Notes under the pieces: generated by a model
The model's database searches: none
Seen by the model: only the letters and a program-made list of their open reading frames with translations
Told to the model about the DNA's origin: nothing
NCBI GenBank assembly: GCA_022600955.1
Contig: JAHZJK010000006.1
Location: 62,001-126,000 of the forward strand
Length of the DNA stretch: 64,000 nt
DNA from: Gammaproteobacteria bacterium
GTDB taxonomy: Bacteria; Pseudomonadota; Gammaproteobacteria; Steroidobacterales; Woeseiaceae
Direction: 5' to 3'
Made by a program: the position numbers and the translations under genes
Part shown: positions 9,113 through 18,368 of the stretch, one piece after another
Numbering within the stretch: position 1 is the first letter of the stretch
Layout: each line of letters begins with the position of its first letter

Positions 9113-10576
9113 ATGAGCCAGGCCGAACACTACACAACCAAACCCGAAGACCGAATTCCGTTTATTCAAAAACTGATTTTCGGCGCCGGCGCCTTCGTCA
9201 ACAACATTCTCGCCTACGCGATGGGCGGAATGGTTATCGTGCTCAACCTGGGTCTCGGCATGAATCCTGCGCTGGTGGGATTGCTTGGTGCACTGCCACG
9301 ATTGACTGATGCCATCACCGACCCACTGATGGGTTACATCTCGGACAATACGAAATCTCGCTGGGGCAGACGCCGGCCGTACATTTTTGTTGGTGCGATC
9401 GCAGTCGGCATTACGTTCGCATTGTTGTGGCAATTGCCAGGCGGCATGAGTGAAGCCTTCTACTTCTGGTGGTTTCTCGTTGGCTCGATCATCTTCTATC
9501 TTGCGTATACAACGTTCGCAACGCCCTGGGTTGCACTGGGATATGAGCTAACACCCGACTATCATGAACGTACGCGACTGATGGGCGTGCAGAACATTAT
9601 CGGTAATCTCGCTTACATGATCGGGCCCTATTTCCTCGCGATCATGAACAGCAAACTACTCTTCGATAACATGGTAGACGGCGCCGCGGGACTTGCCATC
9701 GTCATCGCAGTCTGTGTGGCCGCTATTGGTGTCCTCCCAGCCATCTTCCTGCGTGAACGGTTTGTTGCGGCTGCCGAGGTCGCAACCGAGCAAAGCGGCG
9801 AAAAAGTCAGCGCCTGGGATACTATGAAACAGGCAATCGGAGAGTTTTTCTCGGGCTTCGCGACTTCGCTGAAATTCAAGCCTTTCCTGAAACTCTGTGC
9901 AGCAACGTTCCTGGTCTTTAATGGCTTCATGCTGATCGCTGCATTCCAGACCTACGTCATAATCTACTTCGTCTTTGGCGGTGACACCGATCAGGGCGCC
10001 GTATGGGCAGGTCACGCTGGAGCACTCGCCGCGTTTGCCACACTATTTATCGTCGCGTTGATCACCTGGTTATGCCCTAAATTCGGCAAACGACGTGCAT
10101 TCTATGTAACAACCGGCATATCAATGTTCGGCTACCTGCTCAAGTGGGTTTGCTACAACCCCGAGCACCCCTGGATGCTGTTGATACCGGCGCCCTTTAT
10201 AGCCTTCGGTTTCGCAGGACTGTTTACCCTGATGCCGGCGATGGTCGCCGACGTTGTCGACGCCGATGAGCTCGAGACACACGAACGTCGTGAAGGCATG
10301 TACGGGTCGATCTTCTGGTGGGTTGTCAAGCTGGGCATGGCCGCTGCATTAGCGGCGGGTGGTTTCCTGCTCAACGCGACGGGCTTTGATGTTGCCCTTG
10401 GCGTCAACCAGACGGCGGAAACACTCACGTTGATGCGCGTGTACGATATTTTCGTTCCAGTTGCTGCGTCGGCCATTGCCATCTGGGCCGTTGCGACTTA
10501 CACGATCACTGAAAGCAAAGCTCACGATATCCGCATGCAGCTGGAGGAGCGCCGCGGCTCGGCGGCTGCAGCGTAA
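9113..10576 (+). CDS. GPH-family (glycoside-pentoside-hexuronide) cation symporter
   Basis: The 487-aa MFS-superfamily protein has 12 predicted membrane segments. GPH hallmarks are LTDAITDPLMGYISDNTKSRWGRRRPYI in loop 2-3 and YELTPDYHERTRLMG in loop 4-5. Substrates in the family are oligosaccharides and glycosides taken up with H+ or Na+. The GGGGGA site upstream supports the start. It is divergent from GH3 and shares the operator at 9036-9049. Together with the sugar porter it gives the locus two import routes, possibly for oligosaccharide and glucose respectively. Confidence 0.92.
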   Translation: MSQAEHYTTKPEDRIPFIQKLIFGAGAFVNNILAYAMGGMVIVLNLGLGMNPALVGLLGALPRLTDAITDPLMGYISDNTKSRWGRRRPYIFVGAIAVGITFALLWQLPGGMSEAFYFWWFLVGSIIFYLAYTTFATPWVALGYELTPDYHERTRLMGVQNIIGNLAYMIGPYFLAIMNSKLLFDNMVDGAAGLAIVIAVCVAAIGVLPAIFLRERFVAAAEVATEQSGEKVSAWDTMKQAIGEFFSGFATSLKFKPFLKLCAATFLVFNGFMLIAAFQTYVIIYFVFGGDTDQGAVWAGHAGALAAFATLFIVALITWLCPKFGKRRAFYVTTGISMFGYLLKWVCYNPEHPWMLLIPAPFIAFGFAGLFTLMPAMVADVVDADELETHERREGMYGSIFWWVVKLGMAAALAAGGFLLNATGFDVALGVNQTAETLTLMRVYDIFVPVAASAIAIWAVATYTITESKAHDIRMQLEERRGSAAAA

Positions 10577-10594
10577 CTCGATCACAGCAGAACC

Positions 10595-10629
10595 AAAAAA
10601 ACCGCTGCGGAAGCCGCAGCGGTTTTTTT
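10595..10629. terminator. Bidirectional intrinsic terminator
   Basis: AAAAAAACCGCTGCGG, loop AAG, CCGCAGCGGTTTTTTT: a GC-rich stem flanked by an A run and a T run. It sits between the convergent GPH symporter and aminotransferase genes and can stop transcription in both directions. Confidence 0.92.
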
Positions 10630-10656
10630 GTCTTACAGTTAGCAGTCGTTCTTCGT

Positions 10657-12174
10657 CTAGTCGCTGATACGAGGTCCGTTCAGCAACGCTTCTTTGGTCA
10701 GGCTGACCACAAGATCGACTTCTTTGGCACCCATGTCGAACACCGGCGTATATCGCAAAGAATGTGCACCACCGTGAATTACAGCGAGTCCAATCTTGCG
10801 CAGGTAATCTTCGATACTGTCCGTCCCATAGATTTTGTATCGATCATGGAGTTCGCAACTAAGCAACAACCCGGTCCCCTGCGCCATTGTCACACCACCG
10901 TCGGTCTCGCTGGCAAGTGCGGCCAGTCTTTCGACCAACTCGCGACCGCGATTACGAATATTCTCGCGCCGTTCGGGCGTGAAGGAGCCAAGAACCGCAA
11001 CCGCGATGTCGAGGCTACGAGGATTCGTCGTCATGGTGTTGCCGTAGAGCCCGGTTCTGTACATCGCCGCGGATTCCGCCGAGAGTGCGAGAACAGACAG
11101 CGGAAACTGGCCCGCATTGACAGCCTTCGAATAGCTTTCCATGTCAGGGGCTTCCAGGTTTTCAAAGCCCGGATAGTCGACGATCGACAAAACGCCCTGA
11201 GCCCTGAGTCCGGCCTGGATGGAATCGACAACAAACATAGTGCCGTGTTCACGCGTCAACTCTCGCGCTCTCGAATAGAAGGCCGGATCGATGGCTTGTC
11301 CCGGGTTGCCCTCGCCCATCACTGGCTCCATGAAGAAAGCTTCGATGAAAACATTGTTGTCATTGGCAAACGCGAACGCTGCCTCGAGCGCCGCGATGTC
11401 GTTTGGCGCGACAGTGAGCAGGTAGTCCTGATCACGGAATGTCGCCAAATGCTTCTCGTAATTCTCGCGCGTGGAGTCGGAAAACTTGGCTGGACGATCT
11501 GTGCGGCCGTGAAAACTGCCCGTAAGCGTTAGTCCGCGAATTTCCCGACCTTCATAGCGAGCGCCCGGATCTGTTTGCTTCTTGGTGTTTACGTCTGCAA
11601 TACGCGAGGCAAGGCTCATCGACTCCGAGCCACTGTTCAGACACAGGAAGCTTGCATAAGGCGTGCCGCCCGAGCGAGTCTGGCCGATTTCCTGTTTCAA
11701 TGCATCGACGAAATTGATCTGGCTGACGCTCGCGGTCATCACGTTCGCCATTACATGCGACTGATTCATTGCGTCGAGCACGAGCTGCGGCGAGTGACCC
11801 AGGCCGAGCATGCCGTAACCACCGCAGTCATAAACGACGGCACCCTTGAGAGTAACGATCCAGGGGCCTGCACCGCTCACGGCAACGTACGGATTTACCG
11901 CATCTTCAGCGTAAAAATTGGTCAATCCTGAATGCGCCGCATTAATCTGCGCAGTTTCATCCATCGCGAGCAGCTCAGGGTGTGAAACCTTCAGCTCGAG
12001 GAAATCCTCATAGGCGCGCTCAAGGGCTACGCCAAGATCAGGATGATCCGGCAGAAAGTCCAGGATGATCTCATCAGTGAGACCACGTGTAATTGCTGGT
12101 CCGCCGCAATCCCGCATTTCTGCGAGTCGGCTGAGCGCAGACTCATTACCTGTAAAATTAATGGCTTGTACCAT
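10657..12174 (-). CDS. Class III PLP-dependent aminotransferase
   Basis: The 505-aa fold-type I aminotransferase shows SGSES (181-185, phosphate binding), FHGRT (221-225), the cofactor-binding Asp317 in VVDSIQAG and the Schiff-base lysine K350 in SYSKAVNAG. Class III enzymes transfer omega-amino groups such as those of lysine, ornithine or GABA, but the substrate cannot be read here. DSIQAG in place of the usual DEVQTG, and a long N-terminal extension of about 90 residues, set it apart from ornithine and GABA transaminases. It is monocistronic, sharing the terminator at 10595-10629 with the symporter gene. Confidence 0.85.
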   Translation of the reverse strand: MVQAINFTGNESALSRLAEMRDCGGPAITRGLTDEIILDFLPDHPDLGVALERAYEDFLELKVSHPELLAMDETAQINAAHSGLTNFYAEDAVNPYVAVSGAGPWIVTLKGAVVYDCGGYGMLGLGHSPQLVLDAMNQSHVMANVMTASVSQINFVDALKQEIGQTRSGGTPYASFLCLNSGSESMSLASRIADVNTKKQTDPGARYEGREIRGLTLTGSFHGRTDRPAKFSDSTRENYEKHLATFRDQDYLLTVAPNDIAALEAAFAFANDNNVFIEAFFMEPVMGEGNPGQAIDPAFYSRARELTREHGTMFVVDSIQAGLRAQGVLSIVDYPGFENLEAPDMESYSKAVNAGQFPLSVLALSAESAAMYRTGLYGNTMTTNPRSLDIAVAVLGSFTPERRENIRNRGRELVERLAALASETDGGVTMAQGTGLLLSCELHDRYKIYGTDSIEDYLRKIGLAVIHGGAHSLRYTPVFDMGAKEVDLVVSLTKEALLNGPRISD

Positions 12175-12269
12175 CGGGGCTATCCGTAAAACGTCAATCC
12201 GCGACTATATCAAAAAGGCCACCGGCAAAGCATCAACCAACTCACAATTTGAAGCAATCCTGAGCTTTC

Positions 12270-12689
12270 TCAAGCCCGCCTGGACATCCAGATCGGCACA
12301 CAGAATATCAGCAGGAAGGAGAGGTTTCCGAGCGCATTGAGCGGTGCACCCGCGAGGATCGAAGCGCCCGTATCGAGAACGAACCAGCCGATGATGCTGG
12401 TCACAATGATTGACCCTGCCAGTGCCGGATCCTTTGGATATAGCCGGGACGCAAGCATCCACATCATCAATCCCCAACCGAACATGACGCCGCCACCAAT
12501 TGCGCTGACGAGGCGCGTCTCAGGCGCGGAAACATCCTGCATGCCATCGACAGGAAAGAAAATCAGGTCAGCTGAAAACTGCATCAGACCGGATATCGGC
12601 GGGAAAGCCGCCGTCGCCACGAAAACGCCGAAGAACATGGTTATCCCAGAGCCAATCTTCAGCCAGCGCATTGTCATTTCGTGAGTCAT
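12270..12689 (-). CDS. Four-helix integral membrane protein, unknown function
   Basis: The 139-aa protein has four hydrophobic segments (about residues 12-33, 60-80, 92-110 and 115-133) and no recognised catalytic motif. A predicted periplasmic loop after TM1 carries PVDGMQDVSAPETR. Its gene runs leftward, divergent from the XRE regulator at 12821, and ends 96 bp before the aminotransferase start. The regulator may control it. I do not recognise the family. Confidence 0.75.
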   Translation of the reverse strand: MTHEMTMRWLKIGSGITMFFGVFVATAAFPPISGLMQFSADLIFFPVDGMQDVSAPETRLVSAIGGGVMFGWGLMMWMLASRLYPKDPALAGSIIVTSIIGWFVLDTGASILAGAPLNALGNLSFLLIFCVPIWMSRRA

Positions 12690-12820
12690 TGCTATCTCCC
12701 AGGTTTAAGCGATGGAGCAACACTATCGGCACGTGTGCAGAAGAACAATTACCTCGGAGGTAAGTGAATCTAACCCAGGATGCACTACACTGTTCGCTCT
12801 GCTTCATGCTGGAGATCGCA

Positions 12821-13588
12821 ATGTCCGAAATGTTTGGCACCTTGTTGAAAGACTGGCGCGGTCAACGCCGCATGAGCCAGCTGGAGCTCGGCATGGCAGC
12901 CAATGTGTCGGCAAGGCACATCTCTTTTCTGGAAACTGGCCGCGCGAAACCCAGCCAGCCGATGGTCCTGCAATTGTCGGAGACGCTCACCATCCCACGC
13001 AATATTCGCAACCGCCTGTTACGTGCGGCGGGATTTTCGAGTGCCTATTCTGCGCGGGATCTCAACGATCAGGAACTCGAATACGTCAGGGCCGCTATGG
13101 ACTGGACACTGCAACGCCATAACCCGTTTCCAGCGGTCGCGTTTGATCGCCATTGGCGCATACTCAAGATGAATACATGCGCTACAGCCTTGCTCGGTGC
13201 ACTGAATATCGGCGATGGTGACAGTCTGCTGGACGCGTTTGCGAACGATGGACCTGTCCGCAGTGCGATCAGCAACTGGCCCGAAGTTGCGAGCCACATG
13301 GTCGCGCGCCTTCGAACCGAAAGTGCTCACCTTGGCGGTGACGCAGTACTGGATGCAGGTATCGCAAAGCTGTCCGATGCTCTGGGCTCAGAGAAAATCG
13401 AGCAGTACAACGAATTGCCCGCCGTAATAACGGCTGACTACGTCAGTAATGGATTGACGCTCTCATTTTTCTCGACAATTTCGCAATTCGGATCTACAGA
13501 GGACATCGCACTCGCAGACGTCAAAATCGAGCTGATGTTTCCGGCCAATGCCGAAACCAGAGACGCGCTTGTCGCCAGTTTCACCTGA
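12821..13588 (+). CDS. XRE-family regulator with MmyB-like ligand-binding domain
   Basis: The 255-aa protein starts with a helix-turn-helix (about residues 8-65: LKDWRGQRRMSQLELGMAA, then ISFLETGRAKPS). A PAS-like MmyB domain follows (about 100-250), with FPAVAFDRHWRILKMN typical of it. MmyB-type regulators are thought to bind fatty acids or similar small ligands. I chose the ATG at 12821 because GGAG lies 7 nt upstream; the longer frame from 12764 lacks this. It is divergent from the four-helix membrane protein gene, a likely target. Confidence 0.88.
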   Translation: MSEMFGTLLKDWRGQRRMSQLELGMAANVSARHISFLETGRAKPSQPMVLQLSETLTIPRNIRNRLLRAAGFSSAYSARDLNDQELEYVRAAMDWTLQRHNPFPAVAFDRHWRILKMNTCATALLGALNIGDGDSLLDAFANDGPVRSAISNWPEVASHMVARLRTESAHLGGDAVLDAGIAKLSDALGSEKIEQYNELPAVITADYVSNGLTLSFFSTISQFGSTEDIALADVKIELMFPANAETRDALVASFT

Positions 13589-13600
13589 AATCGCAAAGCG

Positions 13601-14272
13601 TCACTGAACCTTTCCGGCCAATGTGTCGTGGTGACCGGATATCAGCGAGCGCAGATAGAATGACAGGTCTGCCCGATCCTTGAAGCCTGCGGCAACAGCC
13701 GCGGCTTCGCTTTCCTCACTGGTCGCCGGTGACGGGGCGGCAAACGCGGCAAGATCTTTGTGAAAGCCTATCGTAAACACGTCGATGTCGGTGCCCGCTA
13801 CACTGCGAAAGATCATATTGGTCGTCTGGCCTGTCGTCGCCAGGTAATTATTCTCCATCCGCCGCTGTTCCAGTAGCTCGGATTTCTTGCCAGCGACCGC
13901 CGAGAACATTTCTATGTGCAGCAGAGAATTCGCGGTATACGCTGCCGCGACGACATCAATCGACGGCCCATAGGCGAATGTATCCTCATGAAACGCCACC
14001 AGGTTTGCGACCGACGCAAACATGTCATCTATCTCGGGCTCGTCAAGAGGCGCCAGAAACAGCAGGTCCCAGTGATCACCTTGAGAATGACGCATTAGAT
14101 AAAAGTCTTTTTCATTCATGGGCTTAGCCCATTCCAGGAGCTCCGAAAAATGCCCGGGTGCTGCTCGTACAGTAGCGACGCGATACAGCTGGTCACCTTC
14201 GAGGGCCATCGCGCCCGCAGGAATGGTGAAAATGCAAAAAAGCGTAATTACAGATCGAAAGCGTATGCGCAT
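13601..14272 (-). CDS. Secreted protein of unknown function
   Basis: The preferred start at 14272 (MRIRFRSVITL) gives 223 aa with a typical signal peptide cleaved after AGAMA. The upstream start at 14395 would overlap the J-domain gene and places 41 unlikely residues before the signal. The mature protein repeats a pattern resembling a dimeric alpha/beta-barrel (RVATVRAAPGHFSELLEWAKPMNE), and a second half with LLHIEMFSAVAGKKSELLEQRRMEN looks like a duplicate. This suggests two stress-response/antibiotic-monooxygenase-like halves. Function is unknown. It is convergent with the XRE regulator gene, 12 bp apart. Confidence 0.75.
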   Translation of the reverse strand: MRIRFRSVITLFCIFTIPAGAMALEGDQLYRVATVRAAPGHFSELLEWAKPMNEKDFYLMRHSQGDHWDLLFLAPLDEPEIDDMFASVANLVAFHEDTFAYGPSIDVVAAAYTANSLLHIEMFSAVAGKKSELLEQRRMENNYLATTGQTTNMIFRSVAGTDIDVFTIGFHKDLAAFAAPSPATSEESEAAAVAAGFKDRADLSFYLRSLISGHHDTLAGKVQ

Positions 14273-14382
14273 TTGGGGCCTCGGGAAGATTCGCTGGTGG
14301 AGCCACCATGGTAGTCCGAGTGAGCAATGACTGAAAGAGCCTGTAGCGCTAATGAAACCTCCCAACAGGCCGATAGCACTGT

Positions 14383-15117
14383 ATGGCTGCGCCAAACGAA
14401 AACCCGGACTACTACGAAGTGCTGCATGTCAGCCGTGAAGCGCCGCTTGAGATCATCCGCTCCAGTTACCGGACCCTCATGCAAAAGCTCAAAAACCACC
14501 CCGACCTTGGTGGAGATGCAGCAACAGCGGCCATGATCAACGAAGCTTATTCCGTTTTGACCGATGAAGGCCGGCGTGCCGAGTATGACGCCCGGCTCGA
14601 TATACTCGCGGGACTGGCCAACGGCGTGCCTGACGAGCCGACAGAACAACCCGTCGACCCGGAACCTGCAAAAGTCCTGAACCCCTACGTGGAATGTGTG
14701 TTCTGCGAAGCACCTCACGGGCACGGCAAATTCATTGAGATCGACTTCACTTGCGATACTTGTTCCAGCCCGCTTGCAGCCGCAGAAAACAAACGGCTTG
14801 AATCAGTTAGTCAAAGGGCGGTCGCAAGGATCAACAAGGCGCAAACGATAATCTTCTACACGCACTGGCCGCAAACGCAAGGCATCGCGGGTCAGACGGA
14901 AGATATCTCGCTGAATGGTCTTCGCTTTGTTACCCAGCACGAACTAATCGAAGGACAACGCATCAAGATAGTCAGCAATGTTCTGGATGCTGTTGCCAAC
15001 GTGACTCACTGTATTTATCAGCGTCATGGCTGGAAAACGATGTGCATTGCCGGCGTGTCCTTCAGCACACTCCGCTTTGCCCGGTCGGTCGGTGGCTTCG
15101 TCTCCAGACACGTCTAG
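14383..15117 (+). CDS. J-domain protein with zinc ribbon and C-terminal PilZ-like domain
   Basis: The 244-aa protein has a DnaJ J-domain at residues 8-72, with HPD at 39-41. A four-cysteine zinc-ribbon-like segment (C105/C108 and C124/C127) follows. The C-terminus (about 142-240) fits PilZ: RxxxR at R145-R149, then DISLNG at 174-179, the [D/N]xSxxG motif that binds cyclic di-GMP, and IAGVSF near 222-227. By family knowledge the J-domain would recruit Hsp70 (DnaK) and PilZ would sense c-di-GMP, so the protein may link chaperone action to this second messenger. No signal peptide is present, so it should be cytoplasmic. No operon partner is evident. Confidence 0.85.
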   Translation: MAAPNENPDYYEVLHVSREAPLEIIRSSYRTLMQKLKNHPDLGGDAATAAMINEAYSVLTDEGRRAEYDARLDILAGLANGVPDEPTEQPVDPEPAKVLNPYVECVFCEAPHGHGKFIEIDFTCDTCSSPLAAAENKRLESVSQRAVARINKAQTIIFYTHWPQTQGIAGQTEDISLNGLRFVTQHELIEGQRIKIVSNVLDAVANVTHCIYQRHGWKTMCIAGVSFSTLRFARSVGGFVSRHV

Positions 15118-15199
15118 CGTCAGGATCGCGAGGCCCTCGATAGCTCCCAAGAATGTTACTCTGCGCTCTGATGTAACGTCGCACTGAGGAGACGGCGAG

Positions 15200-15817
15200 A
15201 TGAGTAGCTATAAATTGACGTATTTCGATTTCAATGGTGGCCGTGGCGAACCTGTGCGCATCGCCTTTCACGCGGGCGGAATTGAGTTCGAAGACAAGCG
15301 CGTTTCCTTCCCGGAATTTGGCGAGATGCGTAAAACCCTGCGATTCAACTCGGCGCCGGTCCTCGAAGTCGACGGAATGGAAGTTACACAGTCAAACGCG
15401 ATGTGTCGCTATGTTGGCAAACTGGCTGGCTTGTATCCCGAAGATTCACTCCAGGCGCTGTATTGCGACGAAGTAATGGACGCGATTGAAGACATGCTTC
15501 ATTACCTGGTGCAGACCTTCGGCCTCGAAGGCGATGAACTCAAAGCGGCACGTGAAAAACTCGCAGATGGCTGGATAAAAGTTTACCTGATTGGACTGGG
15601 CGAGCTTCTCAGCCGCGGCGGTGGCGAGTATTTTGCGGACAACCGTCTCACAGTGGCCGATCTCAAAGTATTCGTACAGGTTCGTTCGCTTATCGCGGGC
15701 ACGCTCGAGCACATCCCGGCCGATATTGTAGAGCGACTCGCACCGGGTCTTGTGGAACACAACGAGCGCATCGCGAACGACCCGATTGTTCAGGCGTACT
15801 ACGCTTCGCTCTCCTGA
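15200..15817 (+). CDS. Glutathione S-transferase, sigma-like
   Basis: The 205-aa protein has an N-terminal thioredoxin-like domain (1-80) with the catalytic Tyr in KLTYFDFNGGRGEPVRIAF and the glutathione-binding motif QSNAMCRYVGK (SNA in place of the usual S-x-AI). An all-helical C-terminal domain follows, with the N-capping motif LTVADLKVF. These are marks of sigma/alpha/mu-type cytosolic GSTs. GGAGAC lies just upstream of the start codon. It probably conjugates or isomerises electrophiles, substrate unknown. Confidence 0.9.
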   Translation: MSSYKLTYFDFNGGRGEPVRIAFHAGGIEFEDKRVSFPEFGEMRKTLRFNSAPVLEVDGMEVTQSNAMCRYVGKLAGLYPEDSLQALYCDEVMDAIEDMLHYLVQTFGLEGDELKAAREKLADGWIKVYLIGLGELLSRGGGEYFADNRLTVADLKVFVQVRSLIAGTLEHIPADIVERLAPGLVEHNERIANDPIVQAYYASLS

Positions 15818-15823
15818 CCAAAT

Positions 15824-15845
15824 CGAAACATGTGCGAAACATGTG
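15824..15845. repeat. Tandem 11-bp duplication
   Basis: CGAAACATGTG occurs twice back to back, between the convergent GST and DUF5996 genes. No T-run follows, so it is not an obvious terminator. Confidence 0.6.
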
Positions 15846-15891
15846 CTAGATCAGATCGGCGGCCGCAATACGGCGCCTAGCCAGGTCCGGG

Positions 15892-16749
15892 TCATCTTGA
15901 CGCCTTTAAGTTTGTAGTAGTCAGCATGTCCCTGCGGCCAGCCGTCAGGAGTGTCGTCCAGAGATCTTGCAGGTAGCCAATACCATCCCCACTCTCCGCA
16001 ACATCTTGATAGGAGACGACAGCGCCAGTAAAACCCTCACTTTTCCAGGTTGCTCCTGCGGGAAGCTTCGCCTCGGCCATTGCGGCCGGTGTTGGATAGG
16101 CTGTTACATAGAAATAAGGCTCCGGGTTGCCGCCATCACCGAACGCAAAACCGAAGTTCATTTGTTTATCTGAGTACTCTTCGTTATGCGGATCCTGGCC
16201 TTCGATCTTTTCGCCTGGCAGCCAGATCATCGACAGATCAAAGTGATGTGGCCAGAGTTGAACAGGGCTGGTTTCCTCTCTCACACCTGCGCGAAAACGT
16301 TCCAGGGCGGTAGCAACTGTGCGTAACGCGTGTCCCATTTGCATCGCATGTGCCGGTGAATAACCCTCGACCGCTGCCGTTCGCTCGGCCATCGCGATGT
16401 TCTTTGTAATGTCAGCACTAACACCCCTGGAGCCCATAAAAGCCGCAACCTTTCCTGCCACCTCGCTCGCAGACTGACCGGTCAAATCAAGTTTTTGGCC
16501 GTTCGAATCAGCGCGCATATTTAGTACGGAATGGCGAAAGTCGAGCTCAAGCTCAAAGTCATCCATTGCGCGGACGATGCCAGTACTGAGGCCATTCAAT
16601 GACGGACGCAGGCTCGCATGCCACCAGTGTTTGCGCTTGCTGCGACATGCCTTGAGACCATCACCCAGAATCCTGGCGTAGCCATGTATTGCATCACGCG
16701 TGGGAGCTATGGCCGCGATTTCGAGTCGCGGGAAACTGTCATCCCTCAC
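15892..16749 (-). CDS. DUF5996 family protein
   Basis: The 285-aa soluble protein matches DUF5996 in style, with the family motif LWPHHFDLSMIW (about residues 164-175) and the tail GYLQDLWTTLL. No enzyme activity is known to me. Its ATG overlaps the stop of the Rieske-GltB gene by 4 bp (ATGA), so it is coupled to it and is the last gene of a three-gene operon (antiporter, Rieske-GltB, DUF5996). Confidence 0.8.
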   Translation of the reverse strand: MRDDSFPRLEIAAIAPTRDAIHGYARILGDGLKACRSKRKHWWHASLRPSLNGLSTGIVRAMDDFELELDFRHSVLNMRADSNGQKLDLTGQSASEVAGKVAAFMGSRGVSADITKNIAMAERTAAVEGYSPAHAMQMGHALRTVATALERFRAGVREETSPVQLWPHHFDLSMIWLPGEKIEGQDPHNEEYSDKQMNFGFAFGDGGNPEPYFYVTAYPTPAAMAEAKLPAGATWKSEGFTGAVVSYQDVAESGDGIGYLQDLWTTLLTAGRRDMLTTTNLKASR

Positions 16750-18368
16750 CGGTTCCCGCCTCCTGAAACGCCGCCATACGCGACCCCGGTCAGTTGTGCT
16801 ATGTCATGTTTGAAAGTCGTAAGGTCTTCAACTGAAAACTCGCTCAAATGACGATGACCAGCCGCCCGCGACAGTACCTTCATCAGGTCGACCGATGCTG
16901 TAAAGAAACGTGCGAGCCGTTCCGCTGCAATATCCACCGGCAGTCTTGCGCGTAGCTGCGGCTTCTGAGTTGCGATGCCGACCGGACAGTTATTTGTGTG
17001 GCAAGCTCGCATACCAAGGCAACCGATCGCCTGAATCGCTGCATTAGATACCGCGATGCCGTCTGCGCCGAGGGCCATTGCTTTGGCGAAATCTGCAGGC
17101 GTGCGCAGTCCGCCCGTAATAATCAGCGTCACATCGGATGAATCACAGTTGTCCAGATGCCGGCGCGCGCGCGCCAGTGCTGGCATGGTCGGTACGGAGA
17201 TGTTGTCCCGGAAGATCAATGGCGCCGCACCTGTGCCACCGCCTCGGCCGTCAAGAATGATGTAATCGACTCCGATCTCCAGCGCGGCATCGATGTCCTT
17301 CTCAACGTGTTGCGCCGACAGCTTGAAACCAACTGGAATACCGCCTGTCCTTTCGCGCAATTCGTGAGTGAATTCCCGATATTGACTGAGCTCCGTCCAA
17401 TCGGGGAAACGCGCCGGTGATATTGCAGACTCACCCTCGGGCAACTCACGCACCGCTGCGATCTTGCCTTGTACCTTGTTGCCGGGAAGGTGTCCGCCGG
17501 TCCCAGTTTTCGCGCCCTGGCCGCCTTTGAAATGAAACGCCTGTGTTTTCTGCACTTTGTCCCAGGAAAAACCGAACCTTGCGGACGCCAACTCATAGAA
17601 ATAGCGCGAGTTCGCGGCTTGCTCCTCTGGCAGCATGCCGCCCTCGCCCGAACAAATCCCTGTCCCTGCAAGTTCCGCCCCTTTCGACAGGGCAACCTTG
17701 GCTTCCTCAGACAGCGCGCCAAAACTCATATCAGAAACGAACAATGGAATATCAAGCGTCAGCGGTTTCGCCGCTCTTGGACCAATTACAAGATCCGTCC
17801 CTACCTCGTCGTTGTCGAGCAGCGGCAGCTTGTGCAACTGCCCGACCATGAATTGCAGGTCATCCCATTTTGGTAGCGAGTCACGCGGCACACCCATCGC
17901 GGACGCAGGTCCATGGTGTCCGACCTTGGTCAAACCCTCGTTCGCAAGCTTGCGTATGAACTTCACGTGCGGTTCATCCGCCGTTCCGGTGTGGTCCTGA
18001 AAATTGCCCTGGTACGAATCCCGCACATAGGGCTGCGGATGTTGCAGCGCGAAAGCTTCAATCTCGTCTCTATCGACGAGCACGCTGCCGTTCTCCAGCC
18101 ACGCGTTGAACTTCGGCAAGGTCTCGGAGTGGTTGTACTCGCTGATGCCTGTATCCATGCGATAGTCCCAGCCGTGTACGCCGCAAATCAGATTGTCACC
18201 ATCAACATGGCCATCCGACATGAGCGCGCCTCGATGGGCACATCGTCCGTACAAGACGGAAACGGAATCGTCATATCGTACGATTACGAGGTCCACATCG
18301 GCAACAAGCGCATATGCCGGTTCCCGGTCCTTTAGATCGTCCCAGCTAGCAATGGCCAACTTGTTCAT
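16746..18368 (-). CDS. Rieske [2Fe-2S] domain fused to GltB-type FMN/[3Fe-4S] synthase domain
   Basis: The 540-aa protein begins with a Rieske domain (about 1-105) with ligands C43-x-H45 and C62-x-x-H65. The rest is the FMN-binding TIM barrel of glutamate synthase large subunits (GEGGMLPEEQ at 241-250, GQGAKTGTGGHLPG at 284-297, LDGRGGGTGAAP at 372-383). The [3Fe-4S] cysteines C450, C456 and C461 in GCLGMRACHTNNCPVG are intact. The glutaminase domain of GltB is missing, so it need not make glutamate from glutamine. A Rieske centre feeding electrons to FMN through the 3Fe-4S cluster is inferred. The substrate is unknown. It overlaps its neighbours by 4 bp on both sides. Confidence 0.88.
   Translation of the reverse strand: MNKLAIASWDDLKDREPAYALVADVDLVIVRYDDSVSVLYGRCAHRGALMSDGHVDGDNLICGVHGWDYRMDTGISEYNHSETLPKFNAWLENGSVLVDRDEIEAFALQHPQPYVRDSYQGNFQDHTGTADEPHVKFIRKLANEGLTKVGHHGPASAMGVPRDSLPKWDDLQFMVGQLHKLPLLDNDEVGTDLVIGPRAAKPLTLDIPLFVSDMSFGALSEEAKVALSKGAELAGTGICSGEGGMLPEEQAANSRYFYELASARFGFSWDKVQKTQAFHFKGGQGAKTGTGGHLPGNKVQGKIAAVRELPEGESAISPARFPDWTELSQYREFTHELRERTGGIPVGFKLSAQHVEKDIDAALEIGVDYIILDGRGGGTGAAPLIFRDNISVPTMPALARARRHLDNCDSSDVTLIITGGLRTPADFAKAMALGADGIAVSNAAIQAIGCLGMRACHTNNCPVGIATQKPQLRARLPVDIAAERLARFFTASVDLMKVLSRAAGHRHLSEFSVEDLTTFKHDIAQLTGVAYGGVSGGGNR

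Noticed and set aside
10762..11532. Plus-strand frame of 256 codons antisense to the aminotransferase gene
   Set aside because: Residue composition is rich in Arg/His/Cys without domain structure; the minus-strand gene has all PLP motifs.
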